Shown: piece by piece, positions 10,706-21,600 of the stretch
Layout: the number at the start of each line of letters is the position of its first letter
Position numbering within the stretch: position 1 is the first letter of the stretch
Assembly (NCBI RefSeq): GCF_010015585.1
Contig: NW_022985081.1
Span: forward strand, 465,538-529,537
Source: Eremomyces bilateralis CBS 781.70
Taxonomy: Eukaryota; Ascomycota; Dothideomycetes; Eremomycetales; Eremomycetaceae
Length of the DNA stretch: 64,000 bases
Reading direction: 5' to 3'
Position numbers and translations under genes: made by a program
Notes under the pieces: generated by a model
Databases searched by the model: none
The model's input: the letters and a program-made list of their open reading frames with translations, nothing else
What the model was told of the DNA's origin: nothing

Positions 10706-12675
10706 AGTGATGCGTGAGAATAGCTAGAATTGGGGGGGAAATATGGTCGGGGATGGATGATGCGATTATGGGTTGCCGGATAGCGATATGAAGATAGCGT
10801 TGAGTCGTAGAGCTGACAGCTGGTGTCGTTGGTCGTCGATTCGCAAAGGATGAGTCTAGCACAAGCGTTGCCCGTGAATGCGGGCCCCACGCAAACGCTA
10901 CAGAAGAACCCGTGGTTCTGCGAATCGCGATTCACCAACCGTATGCGCCGGTAAGATTATCGCGTCGAATTCAACCTCGTCAGATCTCGGGCGTCCGGGA
11001 TTCGGCCAACAGTCTTCGAAAGCCCGCGCAGGCGATAGTCAGGTCGCGATTTTCGGCGATGGAGGAAGGACTCCGGATTGATGAACAGGTGATTATCCAA
11101 GCACCACGAAGGGAATTCTTCGGAAGCGACAGAGGTAGAATTACGGTGGAAAGGATGTTCGCAGATGATGGATGGGTGGTTGCTATGGGAAAGTCGATGA
11201 TGTTGAGGTTCCTTCAGCCCCTTGGCGATGATGGGCCGGGGGGATATCGGTATTTGGTACTCTAGCGATTCACGTACCTTATCGGAACTGATTAGCTCAG
11301 CATTTGGCGGTTCAGGCGTTCAGCATCCTCGAGACCTCGACTGCTCCGTGTCTTCCGCTTCCTTTTCCATTCCAGTCACCAACGGATCTGAATCAATCAT
11401 TGTAGTGGTTCCGACAGAGCCACATATATCTAACTATGGGACATCTCAAGCTTTCCCTGCCAAGTCAGAGGGAGGTTCCGAGCCGCAGAGATCGCCCAAC
11501 CATGTGGTAGCTTGACGAGACAGAAGGATCATCCATAATGACGTCTCCATCGCGAACACTCCCATTCTCACCTAAGAGGGGTCAGAGATCCACTGCAATC
11601 CAGAACTCGTGGAGTTTATACATTAACTAGCGCAGATTTAATACGTTAAGCATTGCAGACCTTGTAGAAGACCAACCCCAGAAACACCTGCTTTCCTTCC
11701 TCCAACCGTCGCGGTCTCAAGTCAGCTCAAGCTCACTTCTGACTGCATATGCCATGTCGAGAAATCCCAACAAACCGGCAAGGGTCACTGCTGCTGCATG
11801 TTGGTCCGTCCATGACTGCGGGGACATTCTATATGGTGAGCCATCAGCATTCACACCTAATTACATGAACCAAATGTCACCCCGATTCCAACTTTATTTT
11901 CAGTAACCATTGCGTTGGCATGGACCTGTCCACAAACTCGCAACGGCATCCCGCCGTCAGATTTTTACCTTCCATCTCCTCACTCCTTCCAGGCACCGTC
12001 ACCCTTGTCTCTCGACGCTCATGGCAAGATGGGCAGCTACGCGATCAGGGCAAAGAGGAATGGCTTTCAGAAAGGCAAATATCATGAAGAAGACTCTGTT
12101 CGAGAGCCGAACAAATGGACCGAGTTATCAGTAAAGCTCATGACGCAATCATTTGACTGCTATCTGGTGTGAGTACACCCGACGCCATAACTGCATGGTT
12201 TCTAACACTGTAGTCAGCTAGCTTCACTACGATTGAGACGAGTCGTCTCATCCAGCTGATACACAGCCAAGTATTATCGAGGTTAAAGAGATAGTTCGAT
12301 ACTAAATATCTTCTGCGAAGGGATGATCACGAACAATGGGAGGCCGATAAAACAGTCGGTCGTAGACTGCCGGGGAAACTATTCAGTGGATTTATAGGAT
12401 TCATCCCTCGGTTCCCGAGTATACGATGATGTCATGAGAAGGTGGAATTGAATGCCCATTCTAAAGCCAGAAAGGCCTGTATGCTACTAGTACATGATGG
12501 ACCCTTGGGGCCGACGTGACAAGGCTCACCCTCTGTCAACGAGATTCTCCCCGATGTTATTCATTCACATGAACTGTGTGAAGATGAAGAAGATGGTCCT
12601 ATCTAGGTGTGGCAGGAAGCAATCAATCAATCATGGTAGGTGGGTGGAGACTTGCAAACATTACTTTATAGCAAA
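10706..12675. other. Gene-free stretch, RHO3 promoter side
   Basis: No supported gene. The RHO3-proximal few hundred bases should be its promoter. Open frames of 60-120 codons between 10880 and 12170 carry no recognisable motif and have codon use unlike the neighbours. Confidence 0.4.
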
Positions 12676-12689
12676 CTACGTAACTATAG

Positions 12690-13310
12690 AAGATTGCAGC
12701 AGCTTTACCACCGCCTTGTGCCCATTCCAGGTGACCCTTAACAGCGGCATCCAGCCGGAGCGGTCCTTCGAGTCGACGTTGACTTGGCCCGTCTCGAGTA
12801 GCAGCTTGACGACGGCCTCGTGCCCGCTCTCAGCGGCCGCCAACAGCGGCGTCCGACCGTAGCTGTCATTTGAGTTGACGTCGACTTGGCCCGTTTCGAG
12901 TAGCAGCTTGACGACGGCCTTGTGCCCTCTCTGAGCGGCCCACGATAGCGGCGTCTGGTCCTTCGGGTCGTAGGGGTTCTTCGAGTTGACGTCGATTCGG
13001 CCCGTCTCGAGCAGCAGCTTGACGATGGCCTCGTACCCGTTCTTAGTGGCCCACGACAGCGGCGTCCAACCGGAGCCGTCCCTCGAGTCGACGTCAACTT
13101 GGCCCGTCTCGAGTAGTAGCTTGATGATGCCCTCGTGCCCATTATTAGCGGCCCACGATAACGGTGTTCGGCTATAATTGCTATCCTTCGAGTTAACATT
13201 GACCTTGCCAGTATCGAGCAGCAGCTTGACGGTAGCCACATGCCCGTTTCCAGCGGCCCACGACAGCGGCGTTCGGTCGTCGTTACCCTTCGAGTTACTG
13301 CAAACACTTG
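12690..13310 (-). repeat. Six ankyrin-coding tandem units
   Basis: Units of about 100-110 bp encode very similar ankyrin repeats (AVVKLLLETGQVDVNSKD...TPLSWAA). Within-array similarity is high at DNA level, especially over the segment encoding VKLLLETG. The units share wording with those at 3673-4010 but the variable residues differ. Confidence 0.8.
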
Positions 13311-14412
13311 TGGTTGAAAGCAAATGCCTAGTAATCACTACGTGTCCTTCTTTCGCTTCTTTTAACAGAATCTTAACTCCACCATCATTGCTCCAGCTCG
13401 GGTAATTTGATTCGAAGAGATGGCTGAAGATATCTTCATATACTGTCCTAGTGCATTTTTGGATACTGCGATTCTCCTTAGAGTTCTTCGAGAGCGTGTT
13501 GTACAGAGAAACTTTAAAGCTTTGGGCGAAAGGGTCGATCGATTGACTCCATCCGAAACAATGAATGGAAGGAAGGGTAAATTCTTGAAAAAATCGTCCA
13601 ATGTCCATCGCGGAGCACTGAACACAGGGCGATTGATCCTGACTCCAAAGGCAAGGAAAGATATAATATCTTGAACAAGATCCTGCTCACTAGTCTCGTA
13701 GCTCGCTTCAAGATTCCCATTGGTAATATCACTCGCAATACCAAGGAAAGCATAGATCTTGTCCCTCTGTTCGGTCGTTTTACTGTCGCGAAATTTAAGG
13801 AGAAGTGCAAAGAGATCCCGTTCTAACGTCCACCAGGAGTCTTTTCTCTCTCTTAAGAATCCGGACATAACATTTAGTAGAGGCTCGATTGGAGATATCT
13901 CAACGGATTTTTCAAGCATCCAGGAGAGACGAAAAAATCCCTGCTGAGACTGACTTCTTCCCACACATGATGGTAGCGCTGCGGGCAAGAGCAATTTCCT
14001 GGACGATCCAGGCTCTCTGGTACCATTGCCTTTGGAGAAGGTCTCGAAAGCCATCAACTACTTCTTGATGATGGACATTGATTCTTAAGAGAGATTTCAA
14101 TCTTAGATCCTCCTGCTGTCCTATACTAAATTTGTCAAGCACATCTACAAGACAATTTAGGGAGTCCATGGCAATATTGGTTTGCTCGGTGTCTTCTCCA
14201 AGCCAAACGACCACCCCTTTCGCTCCTTGAAAAATGCTCTTCATCAAATTCACTTGATGGCCTCTTTCTTTATTGTTATTCTGATTAATACAGATTGCAT
14301 CTACCCAGAACGTTCGGGTAGAATCCTGGTTTCGAAGGGATTGCAATGCAAGTGCAGATTCGGTCGAATCGTCATCCTCTCGTTGTTGATAGTGATTTCT
14401 GTCGAGCCTTCA

Positions 14413-14424
14413 CCCCCCCCCCCC
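14413..14424 (-). repeat. 12-bp G run inside the HET domain
   Basis: Twelve C on the plus strand (G on the coding strand) directly follow the YVW codons of the first HET motif, giving a Gly stretch where HET domains usually have Gly-Asp. Such a run is prone to slippage and to sequencing error. Confidence 0.9.
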
Positions 14425-14612
14425 AAACGTACGAGAGTGCTTCATATGGCTTCTGATCAGTATCTTTAAGCTCAAAATCCATGAGCTCACATTGAATCTT
14501 GCCATTAGGGTGGCCTGGAAGAAGATCTAGAAGACGAATCACTGCCTTCTTCTCCGGCAGTACATAATGAGTACTGGAAACCAGAGCTGTGGACCAGTGG
14601 GCTAATATCAGG

Positions 14613-15337
14613 GGACATCTTCATGGACATGATGTTTTACATGTTGCTTCAGGATTGTCCTAGGCAGCTCGGTCGTTCAAGAACACTAGATTTGGAGTAG
14701 CAGTTTCTATAAAAGATTGTCCTGGTGAAGATGTGAGATATCAAGTTAATCACTATGATTTTTTCAGATCCACTTTGCATTAGTTAGACCTCCTCTCTAC
14801 TTCGTTACATCTATCAACACATTACTACCTCCTAATAATCCTCTCGCCACACCTGGCTTCGGCTAGCCACACATACATTAGTCATAGGCCACAGGCCTGG
14901 GACTAGTTAGTTAGTTATAAGTTAACTTAGTTAACTTAAGTTAAGTTAGTTAACAGTTAACTACTAACTAACTAGTTATCGTTGACCTGGCTGCTTGGCG
15001 ACAATTGCTTTCGTTGTTCTGCTCGAATAAGAGCCAGTTCTTGTCTAGAAAAGGGCGCGTTCAGTAAAGGCCTTTTGAGCGGCACTAATGAGTTTTTGCA
15101 AGCGGTGTTTGCTCGGACCGTATAGGAATTGAATATTGTCGTCGATTTAGATTTGCAGCGACGTGAGAGCCTCCGATGTCACTGGCGTTTGCAGCACTAT
15201 TCCTTGTAGACAAGATTCCACCTTCACTTCATCATTCTTTGGAACGTACAATTCGGCTAGCGGCTTCTAGTTATCTGATTTCTTCGGAAAGCCATGTTCG
15301 GATGCATTTAAAAAAGCGTAAACTACAGTGTCAGAGA
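14613..15337. other. Gene-free stretch with palindrome
   Basis: No supported gene. It contains the TTAGT/TTAAC-rich palindrome at 14902-14976 and, just before it, a small AGGCC-ACA-GGCCT inverted repeat near 14886-14898. Confidence 0.6.
14902..14976. repeat. 75-bp imperfect palindrome
   Basis: The outer arms ACTAGTTAGTTAGT (14902-14915) and ACTAACTAACTAGT (14963-14976) are perfect reverse complements. The inner part is made of GTTAACTTAGTTAAC-like words that also mirror each other around an ACTTAAGT centre near 14939. The sequence could extrude as a long AT-rich hairpin. No known element was recognised. Confidence 0.8.
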
Positions 15338-16357
15338 TTACATAGAAGAGTAACCATCCGAGTTGACCGAGTCACAATCCGATGATGATGCCCAGCAGTC
15401 GAACAGATCTAACCCGCGAGTCCGCTTTCCCACCCCCTCCTGGACGACTACATATTCGCAGCCGACGTCGTCGAGGATGTGCCCCTCAGCGGCTTTCTTG
15501 GACTCTTTGAGTTGCTTCTCCAACTCACGAATCTTCTTCCCGGCCTTCTCCTCTACCACTTCTTTTTCGTGGATGAAGTGGTCGAGCTGGTCGCCAATAT
15601 CCTTCATATCTTTCCTAGATTCCTTGATCTGCTTCTCCAACTCACGAATCTTCTTCCGGGCCTTATCCTCGACCACTTCTTTTTGGTAGACGAAGCGGTC
15701 GAGGTGGTCACCAATTTCCCCCGCGTCGGTTTGAAATCCGGGGTTGCGGACCTCCAGCGAATGGAGTCTCCCATTCAAGATCCTCATCTCATTATTCTTC
15801 TCATTCACCTCCTCTTCAATTTCCTCCACCCGGGACTCTCTCTCTGCGAGATGACGGTCGGTAGTCCCCAGCAGAGCTTTCCACTTTTGCTCCACACACG
15901 CCCCCTCCGAGTTCTTCACCTTCTTCTTTAGGTCGACGATGAGCTTGTCACGAATCCTAAGCTCGTGTTTGGCTTTTTGCTTGAATTCCGAGGTCGGACG
16001 CTGACCTTGTAAGTCTTTGATCTTCGCAAGCTCTTTTTGTGCGCGCTTCGTCTCTTCATTCACACGCTTGACCTCATCCTCAAGTCTAAGGCTTCTCTTG
16101 AGCGCGCTCGTCGTGTAGCTCACGTACCCTTCCATGAGGTCGTGGTATCGGACCTCTAAGCCTTGGTATTCGGCTTTAAGGTCATGGTACCTTTGCTTGT
16201 CTCGTTTCACCTCTGCGACTCTCTCGTTCGCTTCAAGAACCTCCCTCTGAAGCTTGCAATTCTTAAGCTCCAGTTCTGAGCACTCTTGCATAGTCCTTTC
16301 GATTTCTTTGGGAGTGGCAGTTTCCGCCCACTTAGCGCAAGGGTTGAAGGGAACCAT
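15338..16357 (-). CDS. Orphan coiled-coil protein
   Basis: A single exon encodes 339 residues that I do not recognise. From residue 20 to about 295 it is nearly continuous charged heptad sequence rich in Lys, Glu and Leu. Near the C-terminus a unit of about 40 residues is duplicated: GDHLDRFVYQKEVVEDKARK then GDQLDHFIHEKEVVEEKAGK, each followed by KIRELEKQ-KES. The tail is acidic and serine-rich (ASSSDCDSVNSDGYSS). No signal peptide or membrane segment is visible. Coding quality is good and the frame is intact, unlike the neighbouring HET gene. A role as a scaffold or in assemblies is a guess. It lies in an accessory block between RHO3 and LTO1. Confidence 0.75.
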   Translation of the reverse strand: MVPFNPCAKWAETATPKEIERTMQECSELELKNCKLQREVLEANERVAEVKRDKQRYHDLKAEYQGLEVRYHDLMEGYVSYTTSALKRSLRLEDEVKRVNEETKRAQKELAKIKDLQGQRPTSEFKQKAKHELRIRDKLIVDLKKKVKNSEGACVEQKWKALLGTTDRHLAERESRVEEIEEEVNEKNNEMRILNGRLHSLEVRNPGFQTDAGEIGDHLDRFVYQKEVVEDKARKKIRELEKQIKESRKDMKDIGDQLDHFIHEKEVVEEKAGKKIRELEKQLKESKKAAEGHILDDVGCEYVVVQEGVGKRTRGLDLFDCWASSSDCDSVNSDGYSSM

Positions 16358-17702
16358 CTTCGAGGGTGTTGAGATGATTTGAAGAGGGAGGAGAGTGTCT
16401 CCAAATAGGTGGAAACTGGTATGGTGAAGGTGTGGGTGTGGCTGCGGAGAGCTGGGTTGAGGAATAGAAATATTTTGTGTGAAGCAGGATGATGGTGATC
16501 AAGTTATCCTAATATTGTCTCAAGCAAGGGTGGTGAAGTAAGACAGTATCTCACAAGAAGCTGGAGAGAAAGAAAAGAACGTTTGGAAGGCGTAGCTCCT
16601 GCTTTTTATGTCCAGGAGCCACGTCGAGCTGAGGAGGGTCCAACTCATCTATCCGGTATAGATTACCCACCGGGATGGTGAATGCGAACCGTTGATGCTT
16701 CATACCCGTGCGAACAATTTACAGAATCAAAATCATCGATCTTATTGGAGAACTGAGAGCGGTCGTTAACGTTGGGATGCTGAACCATGGATGTTGACAA
16801 GGCATTACCAAATAACAATATGTCAATTTTCAGCCCTACAATACCCTGTTTCCACGTCGGACTCTATGCAGACAGATTTATAATGGATGATAGTTAGGCT
16901 CAGTAATGACTCACTCTGCTAAAGTGTTTAGACAATGTACCAGTTTCCTACTAAATGTTCAAATGATGGGACAGCTGGACCGTTGGGCGTTGGACCAAAT
17001 TATACAGTACTCGACTTGAGTGTGAACGTAAGAGAGCATCCTGGAGCGAAAGAGCGAAGTTTAACAGTTGCATATATACAGAAGAAAGTGGACAGTGAAG
17101 TCCCAATAGTTTAAAAGAAACGACAGGACTTGTTCTAGAAACCTCAGTGCCAGAAACCGGAATATACGGGTTTCATACCAGTACTGGGTAGGCATTGAAA
17201 CCAGCTCGTGGATGGATATTGACATGTAAAACGAAGTTCATTGATTCTTGTATGATGCTTTGCTCAGGAAGGACTTGGAAAATCTTGCAACGTAATAAGA
17301 TATAGAAACTCCGGTATGTAGTCTATCTGGATCATCTCCATTTGCTCCGTGTACTCTGATGGCATATGCTCAAGTAGGTCTATTAATGTATAACTGAATC
17401 GGATACGATTTTGGGAGACGGATCTAAATGAGTCGATTTATCTCATTTCCCTCTAAATTAAGGAGATGATATTTGCGGACATTATTGCCGTTGACTAGAA
17501 TTAGAGATGGAATTATGAATGTCGTCAAATGAAGCGGCGGATCGAAGTGGGAGGTATCGGCTGACAAAGCCATTTATCCACCTAAACTTCAATTAGATCT
17601 GATGCAAGATTTCGAAGGATTCGGACCATCATAACTTATCGCCCTTCCTAATCAACCTAAACATAAATTTTTACTCGGACTACTGCAGAGACGCAGGTCG
17701 CG
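16358..17702. other. Gene-free stretch
   Basis: No supported gene. It separates the coiled-coil gene from LTO1 and must contain both promoters. AT content is higher than in the housekeeping blocks. Confidence 0.5.
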
Positions 17703-18356
17703 ATGGAGGACGAAGATCCCTTTGACCATGTGCTTCAACTCGAGTCACACTATCAAGCCGAGGGCTACGCCTTAGGTGTCGCTGATGGCACCAAAGCCGG
17801 CCATGCTGAAGGGTACGCATTTGGGATCGAGAAAGGCTTCGAAAAATTCATGCAGATGGGTGTCGTGCAAGGCAGAGCAGCTGTATGGGAGGCAAGGGTG
17901 GCAATGAGCGATTACAACGGCGAGAATACGATCACCAACGAGGGGACATCATCTTCATTAGCGGATCCCTCGCAATCTGGAAATTCGAAAGCGAAGGAAG
18001 AGGGAGATGATGTGAAGTCGGTGGAAATCAGCCAGCGTGATCCAAAGTCCAGGATACCGGCTTTGCAACCAAATGAAAGGCTGCTTAAGCACCTTGGTAC
18101 TCTCCATTCTCACACCGACAACATGACGATGTCTCTCGAGAACACCGAAGAGGCGGTAGACGCGTTCGATGAACGGCTTCGAAAAGCGACCGCGAAAGTT
18201 AAGGTCATTGAGAAGACTATGGGAGAGAAAGGATTCGAAAAAGCAGTTTTCGGTACTTCCGATGCGGCGGCGGAGGAGGGAAGAAAACCGTCGACAACTG
18301 GACTCCGGATCAGACCTCCACCGGCAGAGAGGCAGATGGAGGACTTTGGAATATGA
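17703..18356 (+). CDS. LTO1: Lto1, Yae1 partner for Rli1 Fe-S maturation
   Basis: A single exon encodes 217 residues. The N-terminus DPFDHVLQLESHYQAEGYAL followed by GVADGTKAGHAEGYAFGIEKGFEKF is the Lto1/ORAOV1 signature with glycine every fourth residue. Lto1 forms a complex with Yae1 that links the CIA targeting complex to apo-Rli1. The rest is low-complexity and charged, with a helical segment near residues 135-180. In yeast a C-terminal tryptophan docks to the targeting complex. Here the product ends MEDFGI, with no terminal aromatic residue, unless an unseen 3' exon exists. LTO1 is convergent with sepH, 343 bp between stops, and no gene lies in that gap. Confidence 0.85.
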   Translation: MEDEDPFDHVLQLESHYQAEGYALGVADGTKAGHAEGYAFGIEKGFEKFMQMGVVQGRAAVWEARVAMSDYNGENTITNEGTSSSLADPSQSGNSKAKEEGDDVKSVEISQRDPKSRIPALQPNERLLKHLGTLHSHTDNMTMSLENTEEAVDAFDERLRKATAKVKVIEKTMGEKGFEKAVFGTSDAAAEEGRKPSTTGLRIRPPPAERQMEDFGI

Positions 18357-18699
18357 GGTCAACGAAAATAGACGGCCCTAGAGTTGGAAAGTGGTGAACA
18401 ATGACGAAGCTGCCGTCTCGACAGGTCTTTTAAGCCTATTCTATCGATCCATTCATCACGGAAGACGCCGCAATAATCATACAATCCTAATGCTCTAATA
18501 TCATCTCAATGTCCCTTCCCATATTTTGTTGCATCCATCAAACGAGACAAAACCAGAGACAGAATGTCTGGAGAATGACCAAGGAAAATATGCCGTTGGA
18601 GGCCAGCCGTGACACCCGTTCTTATTCTGATGCATCCGAAATGCACCGTCTGGAAGCCGCAGAAAGACATAGGAAATCATTGGCGTCAAGCGGGCACAT

Positions 18700-21600
18700 T
18701 CAATGCCAGGCTTCGGTTTGCCGCCTCGATAAGCGACTACTCGCCAGCGCTCTGCTTCGGAGGACTAATGGATTACTGTGCGTTGGTGTGGTGTTTTCAT
18801 CTTTTTCCCTTCGGACTCTCCCGGCCGAATCACTGTTGGGGGTGTTATTTCCGCCACTTGTTTTTGGGCCTGTTTTTGACCCTTTTTCTCTTGCCTCTCG
18901 AATCGCCGGTGTAGGGGCAAGGCTCAGCCGTCCTCGGCGACTGCTACCGCTTGTACCGCCCAAGCTTGTGCGAGGAAGCCTGCTCTTCGCGACTTGCAAT
19001 TGGAGAAGCCCCGAGCCGGATGTTGGGCCGTTGCCTGCGGCTCCCCCAGAACTAGTGTTGCTCTCACCAGAACCGGAGCGGGATTGGGTTCCGGGAAGGA
19101 TGCTCCCGTCTCGACTGGTTGGTCGGAACACTGCAGGCGAGCCATTGCTAAGACCAGCGCCATTGAGGGGTGTGTTGTTGTAAAGTGATGAGGACGTGGA
19201 GCTGCCACTGCCAGCATGTGCCCGCGGTCGAACGCCCAAAGAGTTACTGTCAAAGTAAGTCGAGGAGATTGCTCCAACAGGACTACGTAATGAGTGTGGA
19301 GTGACGGATTTCGATGTAGGTGGGGTCATGACGGTAGCACTTGCGCCTGAGCTAGAGCGTCTCATGCCTGCGGGTCGTATTAAACGGGCCCCAGCGACCG
19401 ATATGGACTCGGCGCGAGCCGCAGACAGGGGGACCTGCTCATCGCTTCGCTGGATGAGATCGCTCGCCATCTCTCGGACAAGCACAGCCGGGTCTGAATC
19501 AGCGAGCTGAGCAATCGCTTCGTATATCCCATACGCCCTAAGGAGGCTAATGCTCCTTGAAGTCGGCGACCCAGTACTGATGTCGCGGGAAGACGGAATT
19601 TCCTCATCAACATAGGGTACAGCATCGCAAATGCACCGAAGAATGCGGATGAGATTAAGCCGTACAACCGCTTTCTTGGTGTGGAGTTTCTGAGCGGTTC
19701 GGCCAAATATGTTGGGGTGTGCAAGGTGCGCTGCTATTGCTGGGGAAAGACGGAACAGCTTGAGGAGCGGTTCAAGTAACTGCTCAAATGCATCCGTGGA
19801 GACTTCCGGATTCGTAAAGCAGTCGATGATTGCCTGCCCGAAAGAACTCTCGAGGAGGTGCTGTTCAACACGTGCGGTCTCTTCTTGCAACCTATCAAGT
19901 TTGTGAGTCATGGTGTCACGACGGGGTTTGGGAGTTGGCTTACCAGACATGAATGGCCTCCAACGCAGTCACCTGCCAGTACTTATCTGCTAGCAGTGAA
20001 ATGTAGAATTGGAGACCTTTGTTCTGCCACAACAGCTTCCTTCCCACTTTCCCAGAATGAGCCATATCACATAGGATCGGGAGAGCGAACTCTTTGAGGG
20101 GACGCTCAGTCTGAACAATCTTCTGAAGGAGGGGTATGATCCCGCTGAGCGCCGCATCTTCCTGTCTCGTCTTGCTCAACCGACAAAGATTGTACATGAT
20201 GTTCAAGACCTGGTTCGAGACTTCCCTGGAATGAGGGAGTTTCATGCTAGCGCTAAGAAGATCAGTGAGAGCTTCTATAGCGTTTGAATTTTGCAAGGCG
20301 TCGTGAGTTGTCGCAAGCATGGACAGATTCTTGATAAATTTAAGCATGGTGATCTGATGCTGGGGAGACATTCGCCTCAGATCTTTGAGAATTCCTGTAC
20401 AGTATTAGCAAGAAAATGGATCAAGAATCGATTTCAATTTACGCTTCAAAACCATGCGGTCGGCAACCGTTTCCTTCACGTAGCTCTCAGCCTGAGAGAA
20501 CAGCAGAAAGATGTTGACGATGCGACCTTCGACAAGCTCTGCAACTTCGTCATCTTCGTCAAGGACTCGGTTGAGGACAAGGGAGAGTGGGTAAAGGATG
20601 GAACTTCTCGAGAATATCCGGCAGAAGTCATTCTTCGGGGTTGGACCCTGCGAACTGTTAGCATTTCAAAAATGACGGACGGAAAGTTCCAACCTGAAGC
20701 TCAAAGACGCTCCAGACGCCGTTGACGCCAATTAGCACAAGATCTCTTTCAGTGTCAAGGTCTTCTTCAAGAAACTCCACAAGGACGTTGAGACCGCCAC
20801 AGCTGATGAACATTTGTAGGGTAAGCGTCGACGTCTGATACATCTGGCGAACGAAAGCAGCTGCCTCAAGCCGGATCTCACTTGAATACTTCTTGTGGGC
20901 AAACTTTGTGATGATTGGTATGCCACCGACGAAGCACAGGTTCTCTTGCAACTCGGTATTCTCGTGAATGATCATGTTCACGATCTTGAGAAGGCGGACA
21001 ATGACATCCATCCGCTGGGAGTTTTCGAGGATCTCTAGTGTTGGCAACATCCCGTGAGAGCTTATGATCACATTTTTGAGATCAGGGGATTCGTATAGGA
21101 GCTGCATCAATTGCTCAGAAATATCGGCGAGAACATCGTCTGGCTGCGAAGTCTTCAGGGAGCTGACAAGGCTCTCCACGGAGGTACAAAGGCGAGCATG
21201 CCGATCCCGAGCAACGTTGGTCTGAAGGTCCATTTCATCGAACCCTTCTTCTAGTTGGGCGAACGGATCATCCTCGTCTTCTTCATCAACAAGCCATGAG
21301 TTGGTGGAGAATTTGGAGTTGAGCATCATCAGCGTGCTCTGGTCCGAGCCGCTATCGGAATCCGGTACGGGTAGTACCGATCCCGTTTTCCCAAAGATAT
21401 CAGAGAAGTCCTCTTCGTCAGCTTCCGCATATTTTTGAATTTCCACGGAGGACCTAGACCGGAGGATCTGCGGGGAGAATTGCTCCTCGGGAGGAATTGG
21501 GTTCCGTCTTAAGCTACCCACACGTCTGCCGACATGTTGCGTGGATCGAGGCATGTTCTTGAGATCAGAAGGATGGAAAAGCTTTGGCGAGAACGAGTCC

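Larger units (their letters stand above)
12676..14612 (-). pseudogene. Decayed HET-ankyrin gene
   Basis: Read on the minus strand, an IRLLDLLPG-type leader and YEALSYVWG open a HET domain (about 14570-13660). FWVDAICINQ, QRAWIVQEIALAR and RDKIYAFLGIASD follow. A linker leads to six ankyrin repeats (about 13310-12690) with the pattern GRTPLSWAA.NGHEAVVKLLLETGQVDV. The HET domain triggers heterokaryon incompatibility and cell death; ankyrin repeats would sense ligands. About three frame breaks disrupt the HET and linker parts, some of them at mononucleotide runs, so decay or assembly error are both possible. No in-frame ATG was found upstream of the leader. It lacks a NACHT domain, unlike the relic at 1.6-4.1 kb. 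Confidence 0.85.

Noticed and set aside
16907-16913. Further TGACTCA/TGAGTCA heptamers (also near 50412, 52936 and 63848)
   Set aside because: About eight are expected by chance in 64 kb and these are not close upstream of amino-acid genes.
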